Source of the DNA: Pluralibacter sp. UBA7423
Lineage (GTDB): Bacteria > Pseudomonadota > Gammaproteobacteria > Enterobacterales > Enterobacteriaceae
DNA: 64,000 bases
Direction: 5' to 3'
NCBI GenBank assembly: GCA_002470465.1
Contig: DKMD01000019.1
Location: 62,001-126,000 of the forward strand
The position numbers were made by a program, and so were the translations under genes. The notes below the pieces were generated by a model. The model made no database searches and was not told the DNA's origin. It worked only from the letters and a program-made list of their open reading frames with translations. Shown here in pieces: positions 47,753-54,542 of this stretch (within the stretch, counting starts at the first letter, position 1; each line of letters begins with the position of its first letter).

Positions 47753-47780
47753 AAAACGGCAACCTTCTGGTTGCCGTTTT
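47753..47780 (+). terminator. Terminator of yhgN
   Basis: AAAACGGCAACC, loop TTCT, GGTTGCCGTTTT, then TGTG. It starts 9 bases past the yhgN stop. The 12-base arms are the same as those of the livF terminator. Confidence 0.88.
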
Positions 47781-47828
47781 TGTGTCAGACCTCGCATCCT
47801 TTTGGAAGATGCTTGTCGATCTCACCCT

Positions 47829-47936
47829 ACCCGCTCAATCACCGCTGTACTCACCGTAAACGGCGTTGGCGTGCATACCGTAAGGTGTAGTTGTCGCATT
47901 ATCCCAACACCGCTTCTCTGCTCATCCAGATGCGCT
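47829..47936 (-). pseudogene. Decayed fragment of acpT (3' end and KEA-motif piece)
   Basis: On the minus strand, 47910-47936 reads RIWMSREA, matching RIWTRKEA of the intact AcpT encoded at 51534-52109, but then runs into a stop. After an apparent deletion of roughly 100 bases, 47829-47878 encodes VCTPTPFTVSTAVIERVG then a stop, almost the same as the AcpT C terminus. At the DNA level, the last ~50 bases differ from the intact gene by only a few substitutions. The fragment has no start and cannot give a working enzyme. It marks the left edge of the accessory island. Confidence 0.8.
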
Positions 47937-48036
47937 AATGGTTTTATCTGTAAATTCAACTACCAGGAACAGTTCCGGTTATCTTCTGTACAGTATATGA
48001 TGCGCAAATAGCCATCATAAATTCAGGGAGAACAGG

Positions 48037-50298
48037 ATGAAAATGGTGCTGCCGGTTGACGGGTACCGTTCGGCAAAGGAATTCATGGCAGCCATGCAGG
48101 GAAGCGAAGGCGATACCCACTGGCTAATGAAGCAGGCAGAGCACTGGCATGGTGGTATTCATCTGTACGGCGACTTTGCCAGAGATGCTGTCTTTAACGC
48201 TGACAGCCATGGCCTGAAATGCATGACGGATGGTCAGGTGGTGGCCTGGCGGCTCAATGACGATTATCAGACGGCAGCGTTCGGAAAAAGGATGCTGAAA
48301 TTCAGCTCCACCTTCGTCCTCATCAAATCCACCTGCACTCCGGATAAAGCCAGCCCTGATAACGCGCTGGATTTTTACACGCTGTGGATGCAGATAGCCC
48401 CTCTCGCCGAATACGGCATTACAGACAAATCAACCGCCACAGTGACAGCCCGTGCGCTGAAAATCCGCCAGGACAACACCTCTCCCGGCTGGATACGTAG
48501 CGGACTGAGTGAAGGGGTCAACGTTCCCCGAGATGCGCTGCGTCACTATGAGGTGCCGCAGGATACGAAGACCACGCTACCACGCGGTGCAGTGGTTGAA
48601 ATTAAGCAGGAGGCTTCATTCCTGCTGAACGGCAGGCCAGCTCCGTTTATTTTCGTGTCAGTGATATCGCTACCTGATGGTGCTAAAAGCGGATTATCCG
48701 TCGGGGAATCGGGCTGGATCTCCGGACTGGATAAATTTGTGAAGCGGCATGGCAATGCGCTGCCAGCGTGGATGCAGACTGCTCGTGAGCGTGGTGTGTT
48801 TAATCAGGTGGTAACGGTTTCCGGCGAGAATTCACCCACGGTGAAAGCCGGGGAGATTATCGGTCACCTGAGCCTGATCGAACGTCCGTCTGGCGGGCCA
48901 CAACACTTCTGCCATCTGGAGGTGTTCAGCCAGGATGCCCGGATGAAGGATTTTCTGGCAAATAAGGCCGGGGTGACGATCGGTGCGGCAGAGCTGCACA
49001 CGCTGGCGGATAAAACCCGCTGGAAGCACCGGGAGCAGGATAATACGTTTGTGGTGGCCGGCGTCGGGGGAGACCCTTCCCCCACAACTGCAGAGCGATA
49101 CACCCCGGAAAGCGAATGCCGCCGTCTGGAAGCTGACGGGAAGACCTGGTACTACATTCCCGACGAGCTGGCTTGGATGGCTGCGGCGGATGTGGAGAGA
49201 GCGAACCAGTTCGATCTCGAAAAGCGGGGGTTTATGCCACTGGAGCAGGAAGATGCGCCGCAAAGCATTTTCCAGACGCCGAAAGAGAGCTGGCTGCGGC
49301 AGGTGTATGAACAGCTGGAAGCGCTGGCCCGGAGCGAAACGCGGGATATGTATTCATCGAGCTACACCGAGCAGTATCAGAAGCTGCTAAAGCAGATGGA
49401 TCTGAACCAGGATGGCGTGATTGATGCAGGCGAACTGTGGCGGTTTCTGCATAACAGGCAGCCGCACATTCAGCATCAGGTGCAGCGCTTTGTGGTGAAA
49501 CACCATAGTGAATGGCTGAAGGATGGCATGTCAGCCCTGTGGCAAGCTGCGCTGGATGAACAGGCGAAGAAATACCCGGCCATGGCGCTGTATAACCGTG
49601 ACTTCATCAATAAACTGGTGTGGATGAAGGATGTACCGGAGATCCGCAGCAGTGAAGCGCTGTGGCATATGCATCCGATTGTGTTTCTTGATGCTATTAG
49701 GTCTCAAAAGAAAAGCTTAGAAGGAAGACTGACCTACAATGCTGAAGGTAATGATATTTCATCGTCTATTTATTATAGCCGGGTAATTCATTGGCCTGGT
49801 AATGACCTTTCAGGGGTGACGCTTGGACGAGGTTATGATATGGGAGATCGTTCGGAAGCGAATGTATATAGTGACATGGTCGCATCAGGAATACCTAGTG
49901 AGCAAGCGGCTAAAATATCGAAAGGCGCAGGATTAAAAGGAAGTTCAGCGCGTGATTTTGTACTTTCAAATAAGAGTGACGTAGGCGAAATTACATTGCA
50001 GCAGCAAAAGTCACTTTTTGCTATCATCTACCCAAAATATGTTGAGCGAGCAATTTCAAACTATATCAAATGGACTAATGGTGTCTCTGGTACTAAACCA
50101 TGGGAAGAGTTAGACTCTACGATTCAGGAAGTACTGGTTGATTTTGTTTATCAGGGCTTTACGAAAGGACCCAAGCCTATGCTCGCTGGTTCGAATAACA
50201 ATAAACAAGAACTGATTAGCTATATAAGAAATAGCCCTTCAATTTCTCAGTATGAACCTGGAAGGCATAGAGCGAATTATTTGGAGGATAGTGAATGA
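48037..50298 (+). CDS. Modular antibacterial toxin: M23-like/EF-hand trunk with pesticin-like lysozyme tip
   Basis: A 753-residue protein without a signal peptide. Residues 1-125 look like the first half of a degenerate M23/LytM domain (WHGGIHLYGDFARDAVFNA, TDGQVVAWRL, FYTLWMQIAPL). About 130-255 hold SH3-like segments. Residues 268-297 (KAGEIIGHLSLIE, HFCHLEVF) resemble the closing M23 strands. An EF-hand loop lies at 455-466 (DLNQDGVIDAGE). WHMHPIVFLDAI near 543-554 resembles the linker before muramidase tips. From about 556 the tip contains YYSRVIHWPG and GVTLGRGYDMG, which I associate with the pesticin/T4-lysozyme-like peptidoglycan hydrolases. Bases after about 49,700 turn AT-rich exactly at the tip. 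A periplasmic LprI-like gene overlaps by ATGA. Type VI delivery is plausible but not shown: no vgrG, hcp or PAAR gene is near. Confidence 0.75.
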   Translation: MKMVLPVDGYRSAKEFMAAMQGSEGDTHWLMKQAEHWHGGIHLYGDFARDAVFNADSHGLKCMTDGQVVAWRLNDDYQTAAFGKRMLKFSSTFVLIKSTCTPDKASPDNALDFYTLWMQIAPLAEYGITDKSTATVTARALKIRQDNTSPGWIRSGLSEGVNVPRDALRHYEVPQDTKTTLPRGAVVEIKQEASFLLNGRPAPFIFVSVISLPDGAKSGLSVGESGWISGLDKFVKRHGNALPAWMQTARERGVFNQVVTVSGENSPTVKAGEIIGHLSLIERPSGGPQHFCHLEVFSQDARMKDFLANKAGVTIGAAELHTLADKTRWKHREQDNTFVVAGVGGDPSPTTAERYTPESECRRLEADGKTWYYIPDELAWMAAADVERANQFDLEKRGFMPLEQEDAPQSIFQTPKESWLRQVYEQLEALARSETRDMYSSSYTEQYQKLLKQMDLNQDGVIDAGELWRFLHNRQPHIQHQVQRFVVKHHSEWLKDGMSALWQAALDEQAKKYPAMALYNRDFINKLVWMKDVPEIRSSEALWHMHPIVFLDAIRSQKKSLEGRLTYNAEGNDISSSIYYSRVIHWPGNDLSGVTLGRGYDMGDRSEANVYSDMVASGIPSEQAAKISKGAGLKGSSARDFVLSNKSDVGEITLQQQKSLFAIIYPKYVERAISNYIKWTNGVSGTKPWEELDSTIQEVLVDFVYQGFTKGPKPMLAGSNNNKQELISYIRNSPSISQYEPGRHRANYLEDSE

Positions 50299-50684
50299 AA
50301 CATGTTATAGCGGTCTTTTTATTCTATTCGGCATTCTCACATGGTGCGGATGTTTGTAACGATATAAAAAATTCTGATCAAGTATATTTGTGTGCCGAAA
50401 GCAAAAAGAGTGACGCAGATAAATATTTAAACAAACAATACTCAGAGTTACTAGCTAAAATAAATTCTGACTATATGAATGATGATGCGTTGAAAAAAGA
50501 GCTGGTAGATAATGTTAAGACCTCTCAGCGAGATTGGATTAAATTCCGGGACTCTAATTGCAAGTTATATTCTTTCCCAATTGATAGTAACAGCCCAGCA
50601 CACCAAGCAGCTATTAATGAATGTGTCGCGAGAATGTCAGAAAGTAGAGGAAAGGAGTTAGCTACATTTTCTAATGACATATAG
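50295..50684 (+). CDS. LprI/DUF1311-type periplasmic lysozyme-inhibitor-like protein, probable immunity
   Basis: A 129-residue secreted protein with a signal peptide (MKHVIAVFLFYSAFSHG then AD). The mature part has the LprI pattern: an N-terminal Cys, YLCAESKKSDADKYLNKQYS, QRDWIKFRDSNC and a C-terminal INECVARMSESRGKEL, giving four cysteines able to form two disulfides. LprI-family proteins inhibit lysozymes. The start overlaps the toxin stop codon by 4 bases, so the pair is co-translated, and both share an AT-rich composition. I infer that it protects the producer's periplasm from the toxin tip. Direct proof is lacking. Confidence 0.8.
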   Translation: MKHVIAVFLFYSAFSHGADVCNDIKNSDQVYLCAESKKSDADKYLNKQYSELLAKINSDYMNDDALKKELVDNVKTSQRDWIKFRDSNCKLYSFPIDSNSPAHQAAINECVARMSESRGKELATFSNDI

Positions 50685-50727
50685 CGATAGTTGGCAGTTT
50701 TGAAAGGATCTTCTTAAGATCCTTTCT
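50657..50727 (+). repeat. 71-bp direct repeat, copy 1 (immunity 3' end plus terminator)
   Basis: From GTTAGCTACATTTTCTAATG to the end of AGATCCTTTCT. It covers the last codons and stop of the LprI-like gene and a hairpin (GAAAGGATCT / AGATCCTTTC, 50702-50726). The same 71 bases recur at 51397-51467 with two mismatches. The hairpin lacks a long T-tract but is placed as a terminator. Confidence 0.9.
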
Positions 50728-50772
50728 ACCCATAATTTCTCTTCCGAAAACGATAAAACGCTGTGAATGGTT

Positions 50773-50844
50773 ATGAAATTAATTAAGTTAACAAGTATTT
50801 TTCTGTTATTCATGCCACTTGCTGTTATGTCAAAATTTCATTGA
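50773..50844 (+). other. Short signal-peptide-like reading frame, likely remnant
   Basis: ATG at 50773 opens 23 codons, MKLIKLTSIFLLFMPLAVMS then KFH and TGA. It looks like the N terminus of a secreted or lipoprotein-type protein cut off just where the muramidase-like scrap starts in another phase. It could be the left half of a displaced immunity gene. Support is limited to its hydrophobic profile. Confidence 0.4.
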
Positions 50845-50971
50845 GGCTGATAGTGTTTTCTTACGCTCCATTCGTGATAAAGACTGGCTCTCATTCGCAA
50901 AAAGGTATAACGGACCAAGTCAGAAGGGGTATGATTTAAAAATGGAGAACAATTACAATGCGTCATTATAA
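50822..50971 (+). pseudogene. C-terminal scrap of a displaced muramidase toxin tip
   Basis: In the phase of GAG at 50843 the frame reads LCQNFIEADSVFLRSIRDKD, then WLSFAKRYNGPSQKGYDLKM and a short tail to TAA at 50971. The FIEAD, ALRxKDW-like and FARxYNGP-like blocks are the closing part of the N-acetylmuramidase (DUF3380) domain as I know it. There is no start and no catalytic half. Its end overlaps the start of the next gene (50958), as toxin and immunity genes often do, so it is probably what remains of an older toxin whose immunity gene was kept. Confidence 0.7.
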
Positions 50972-51401
50972 TCTCTTGTTGTTATTTGTAATGTTTCTGT
51001 GCGGTTCATCGTTTGCGAGCGATGAATATTTTTTGTGCAATACTGCAAAAGGAATAATTAAGCTGGACGAAAATAAAGGTGTACTACGTTACACCTTAAC
51101 GAAAGATCGTAAAATTGAATTTAAATATGAGTCAAAAGGGGATGGTTTTTCAGGGTTTAAATACAATCATTATTCGCGATTTCAAACAGACTACTTCAAT
51201 GTGTCATTTGTGAATGCAGGATATAAATACACTATATTTAGCTATTATGAATATGAGAATGAAAACCGTGGGGTTAGTGTTACGAATCTAAATAGCAAAA
51301 AGGAATCTATTTACAATTGTAAGTCCGTTGGCATCGACTCCCTTAGTAATTTGTCGGAAAAATTGGCCTGTGATAAGGACTCAGCTCTTGGTTGTGGTTA
51401 G
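50958..51401 (+). CDS. Secreted small protein, probable orphan immunity to a muramidase toxin
   Basis: A 147-residue protein with a signal peptide (MRHYNLLLLFVMFLCGSSFA). The mature part starts SDEYFLCNTAKGIIKL. It is rich in aromatic residues and beta-type alternation (GFSGFKYNHYSRFQTDYFNV) and has four cysteines, including CDKDSALGCG at the end. I do not recognise a named domain. GGAGAA lies 8 bases before the ATG, inside the end of the muramidase scrap, and the overlap suggests that it was the partner of that tip. Composition is AT-rich like the toxin tip and unlike the flanking housekeeping genes. The final codons run into the 71-bp repeat. Confidence 0.72.
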   Translation: MRHYNLLLLFVMFLCGSSFASDEYFLCNTAKGIIKLDENKGVLRYTLTKDRKIEFKYESKGDGFSGFKYNHYSRFQTDYFNVSFVNAGYKYTIFSYYEYENENRGVSVTNLNSKKESIYNCKSVGIDSLSNLSEKLACDKDSALGCG

Positions 51402-51467
51402 CTACATTTTCTAATGACATATAGCGATAATTGGCAGTTTTGAAAGGATCGTCTTAAGATCCTTTCT
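51397..51467 (+). repeat. 71-bp direct repeat, copy 2
   Basis: Repeats 50657-50727 with two mismatches (G to A and T to G). Here it supplies the stop codon region of the second immunity-like gene and the hairpin after it; the T-to-G change weakens the top of the stem. The remaining 66 bases to acpT contain nothing I can identify. Confidence 0.9.
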
Positions 51468-51533
51468 TCTTACCATCGCTGGTTTATGAATATAAAAACC
51501 GAAAAGGCAGTTTCTATCTCATTCATTAGCAAA

Positions 51534-52109
51534 TTAAACCCGCTCGATCACCGCTGTACTCACCGTAAACGGCGTTGGCGTACACACCGCTAGGCTTAAA
51601 CCTTCATGCTGCAAATCGCTCAGGTGCAGATTCAGCGGCGCGGTGCTGTCGTAGCTGACAATCTGCCAGGCGCTGCCGCCGCGCTGTTTGACCATCGCTT
51701 CTTTGCGCGTCCAGATGCGCCAGAACGCTGTCAGCCGCTGGTCTTCAGCTTCACGTTCAATCTCAATATGTTCGTTGCCGGTAAACGTCGCGTTGGCTAA
51801 CTGCTGCCACTGCGGACGCGGGCGGAACGTTTCGATATCGCAGCCTACTTCGCCTTCGTCGCTGAGCAATAAAGCAATGTCATCGCCGCTGTGGCTCAGG
51901 TTAAACCACAGCGTATGGTGTTCATCGAACCCCGGCTTGCCCTGTTCACCGAAGTGAATTTCCGGCAGCGGCGACACCGCATGACACAGCAGCGCACGCC
52001 CGGCAAGCCAGGCGCTGCGACGCTTTCCTTCCGGCGCCTGTTCAGCAAGCACCTGCGGCAGCGTCGTCAGACTGAGGGTCGAAATTTTCCCGAGGAACAG
52101 CCGATACAT
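51534..52109 (-). CDS. acpT: 4'-phosphopantetheinyl transferase AcpT
   Basis: Transfers phosphopantetheine from CoA to acyl carrier proteins; here it is expected to activate ApeE and ApeF. A 191-residue protein closely resembling E. coli AcpT (195). The magnesium-binding motif is GCDIETF near residue 88, and the second signature FWRIWTRKEAMVKQRGGSAW spans about 129-148. It starts 2 bases after the apeR stop, so it is the last gene of the ape operon. Its 3' end is duplicated, in decayed form, 3.7 kb away at 47829-47936. Confidence 0.93.
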   Translation of the reverse strand: MYRLFLGKISTLSLTTLPQVLAEQAPEGKRRSAWLAGRALLCHAVSPLPEIHFGEQGKPGFDEHHTLWFNLSHSGDDIALLLSDEGEVGCDIETFRPRPQWQQLANATFTGNEHIEIEREAEDQRLTAFWRIWTRKEAMVKQRGGSAWQIVSYDSTAPLNLHLSDLQHEGLSLAVCTPTPFTVSTAVIERV

Positions 52110-52111
52110 CG

Positions 52112-53341
52112 TTACTCCCAGCGTTTAATGACAATCGAAGTGTTGATCCCGCCGAAGGCGAAGTTATTGCTCTGCAAAAACTCACAGTCGATAGCCCGTG
52201 ACTCTCCCATAATGTAGTCCAGATCGCCACATTGTTCGTCCGGCTGCTGCAGGTTAAGCGTGGGCGCAAACCAGCCTTCACGCAGCATTTGCAGGCTCAT
52301 CCAGGCTTCTAACGCGCCGCAGGCCCCGAGCGTATGCCCGAAGTAACTTTTCAGCGATGAGATTGGCGTACGGTTACCAAACACCGCAGCCGTGGCCTGA
52401 CTTTCCGCGATATCACCGCGGTCAGTAGCCGTGCCGTGCGCGGAAATATAACCGATATCCGATGGCGCAAGTCCCGCCTGGCGCAGCGACTGCTCCATGC
52501 AAACCTGCATCGTTTCCTTCTGCGGCTGGGTGATATGCGCCGCGTCGCAGTTGGTCGCAAAACCGATGATTTCACCGTAGATTTTCGCCCCGCGCGCTTT
52601 CGCATGCTCCAGTTCTTCCAGCACCAGCGTGCCTGCGCCTTCGCCAATCACCAGCCCGTCACGGTTAACGTCAAACGGAGAGGGCGTTGTTGCTGGTGCG
52701 TCGTTGCGCTGGCTGGTCGCGAACAGCGTGTCGAACACCGCCGCCTCCGAAGGGCAAAGCTCCTCTGCGCCACCCGCGACCATCACGGTCTGGTAGCCGT
52801 GACGAATGGCTTCGTACGCGTAGCCAATCGCCTGACTGCCGGAGGTGCAGGCGCTGGAAGTCGGGATCACGCGCCCGCGCAGGCCGAAGAACAGCCCGGT
52901 GTTGACGGCGGTGGTGTGCGGCATCATCTGCACGTAGGTAGTGCCGGTAATGTTGTTGGTGTGCTTTTCGGTCAGCATCGTGGCGAACTCGCTCACCGGC
53001 CCGGTGCTGCCGGTTGACGAACCATAGGCAATACCGGTTTCACCGTTGGTCAGTACCGGGTTGTCGATAAGCCCGGCCTGCTCCAGCGCCAGTTCGCTTG
53101 CGCGGGTGGACATCAGCGAGACGCGGCCCATCGCGCGGATGCGCTTGCGGGTATAGTGAGCAGGCAGCGTGAAATCATCAATTGGTGCGCCAAGCAGCGT
53201 GTGCAGCCCGTCGTAAACCTGCCACTCAGGCATTTTGCGTACCGCATTCTGATAGCTGCGCAGACGCGCGGACACCGCATCCCAGCTTTCGCCAAAGGCG
53301 GTCACACCGCCCATGCCGGTAATGACGACGCGACGGGTCAT
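52112..53341 (-). CDS. apeR: Aryl polyene beta-ketoacyl-ACP synthase ApeR (FabF/FabB-like)
   Basis: Ketosynthase of 409 residues with the full Cys-His-His triad: Cys165 in SSACTSGSQAIGYAYE, His302 in SAHGTATDRGD and His336 in SYFGHTLGACG. N terminus MTRRVVITGMGGVTAFG. In the Xenorhabdus APE system ApeR is a homodimeric synthase acting alongside the ApeO-ApeC pair; that role is transferred here by position and family. It overlaps apeQ by 4 bases and is followed by acpT. Confidence 0.9.
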   Translation of the reverse strand: MTRRVVITGMGGVTAFGESWDAVSARLRSYQNAVRKMPEWQVYDGLHTLLGAPIDDFTLPAHYTRKRIRAMGRVSLMSTRASELALEQAGLIDNPVLTNGETGIAYGSSTGSTGPVSEFATMLTEKHTNNITGTTYVQMMPHTTAVNTGLFFGLRGRVIPTSSACTSGSQAIGYAYEAIRHGYQTVMVAGGAEELCPSEAAVFDTLFATSQRNDAPATTPSPFDVNRDGLVIGEGAGTLVLEELEHAKARGAKIYGEIIGFATNCDAAHITQPQKETMQVCMEQSLRQAGLAPSDIGYISAHGTATDRGDIAESQATAAVFGNRTPISSLKSYFGHTLGACGALEAWMSLQMLREGWFAPTLNLQQPDEQCGDLDYIMGESRAIDCEFLQSNNFAFGGINTSIVIKRWE

Positions 53342-54069
53342 AACATGCCTCCGTTAATGGAAATCACCTGACGGGTGACGTAGCCCGCAATGTCGGACAT
53401 TAAATAGCTCGCAAGGCCGGCGACTTCATCAGCCTGGCCCATGCGTTTCATCGGAATAATATTCATCGCTTCTTTCAGCGCGGCCTCTTCCATCTCGATC
53501 ATTCCGGTGTCGATAAGCCCCGGCGCGATGCAATTGACGGTAATTTTGCGCTTCGCAAGCTCAATGGCCAGCGCTTTGGTCGCACCAATAATCCCCGCTT
53601 TCGCCGCGCTGTAGTTTACCTGGCCGCGGTTTCCCATCACGCCGGACACCGAGGAGAGCGTAATGATGCGCCCGCCTTTACGGGTTGAAATCATCGGCAT
53701 AATGCACGGATGAATCACGTTGTAGAAGCTGTCGAGGTTGGTGTGGATCACGCGGTCCCAGTCATCTTCGCTCAGCGCCGGGAACGCGCCGTCGCGGGTG
53801 ATGCCCGCGTTGCTGACCACGCCATACCACGCGCCGTGCTGTTCGATATCGGCTTCCAGCACTTCGCGGCACTGCTCGCGATTGCCCACGTCGAACTGTA
53901 ACAGGCGGCCTGTCCCCCCCGCGCGCTCAATGGCGTCAAGGGTATCCTGCGCGCCCTGCCGATCGCTGTGGTAATGCACGCCAACGGTAAAACCATCGGC
54001 GGCAAGCTTCAGCGCGATCGCGCGGCCAATGCCTTTACTGGCCCCGGTGACCAGAACTGAACGACTCAT
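53338..54069 (-). CDS. apeQ: Aryl polyene 3-oxoacyl-ACP reductase ApeQ (FabG-like SDR)
   Basis: NADPH-dependent ketoreductase of 243 residues. Rossmann motif TGASKGIGRAIAL at residues 8-20, NAG at 87-89, and the catalytic set Ser140, Tyr153 and Lys157 (SSVSGVMG, NYSAAK). The start MSRSVLV at 54069 overlaps the apeP stop by ATGA. The frame is open upstream to 54174 but that part lies inside apeP. It reduces the beta-keto group in each polyene extension cycle. Confidence 0.91.
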   Translation of the reverse strand: MSRSVLVTGASKGIGRAIALKLAADGFTVGVHYHSDRQGAQDTLDAIERAGGTGRLLQFDVGNREQCREVLEADIEQHGAWYGVVSNAGITRDGAFPALSEDDWDRVIHTNLDSFYNVIHPCIMPMISTRKGGRIITLSSVSGVMGNRGQVNYSAAKAGIIGATKALAIELAKRKITVNCIAPGLIDTGMIEMEEAALKEAMNIIPMKRMGQADEVAGLASYLMSDIAGYVTRQVISINGGML

Positions 54070-54542
54070 GATGACGCTCCCTGTTGAAACAGCGTGGTTA
54101 ATTCTTCCTGTGAGGGCTGGAAGGTGTTGACGCGACCGCTGGCAAGCGTCTCGCCGCCTGCGGCAATGGCGCACTCAAAGCTGCCGAAACGCTCGTCCTG
54201 CATCAGCAGGGTGACGGTGATATCGAGCTGGCTTTCGGCAGCCAGTTCGCCGTTAGCGCACTTCAGCTCGCGCGCACCCAGCACCATGCCAAGGCTAATT
54301 TGCGCCTCACCGCGCTGCTGGCGATGCCAGCCGGACCAGACGCCGACGGTCTGCGCCATTAACTCGAGCGCGTACCAGCCCGGCAGGTTGCCGTTGGCGT
54401 CGAGGAACGGCGCAAGCACGCCGCGGCGGTTCACTACAACCTGGCAGACGGCCTGCTCTTCGGTAACGCTCAGCACGGTTTCGAGCAGCAGCATCGGCGC
54501 GTCGTGGGGCAGATAAGCGCCCGGTGATAAATAGTGGCTCAT
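54066..54542 (-). CDS. apeP: Aryl polyene hotdog-fold dehydratase subunit ApeP
   Basis: A 158-residue FabA/FabZ-type hotdog protein (YLPHDAPMLLLETVL, LPGWYALELMAQTVGVWSGW). In the place of the canonical GHFPG histidine motif it has APFLDANGNLPGW, so the usual catalytic His is not visible. In Xenorhabdus, ApeI and ApeP act together as the dehydratase, and ApeI in this window does keep its GHF motif. Overlaps of 4 bases with both apeO and apeQ indicate coupled translation. Confidence 0.87.
   Translation of the reverse strand: MSHYLSPGAYLPHDAPMLLLETVLSVTEEQAVCQVVVNRRGVLAPFLDANGNLPGWYALELMAQTVGVWSGWHRQQRGEAQISLGMVLGARELKCANGELAAESQLDITVTLLMQDERFGSFECAIAAGGETLASGRVNTFQPSQEELTTLFQQGASS

Noticed and set aside
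48037..50298. Active M23 endopeptidase
   Set aside because: The expected HxnD and HxH zinc ligands are only partly present (WHGGIHLYGD, HFCHLEV) and split over 290 residues, so I call these parts degenerate or M23-like only.
47880..51533. Prophage or integrative element at the acpT end
   Set aside because: No integrase, transposase, inverted-repeat ends or tRNA site is visible. The flanking repeat is an acpT fragment and not a classic att site, so only a recombination-type origin is supported.
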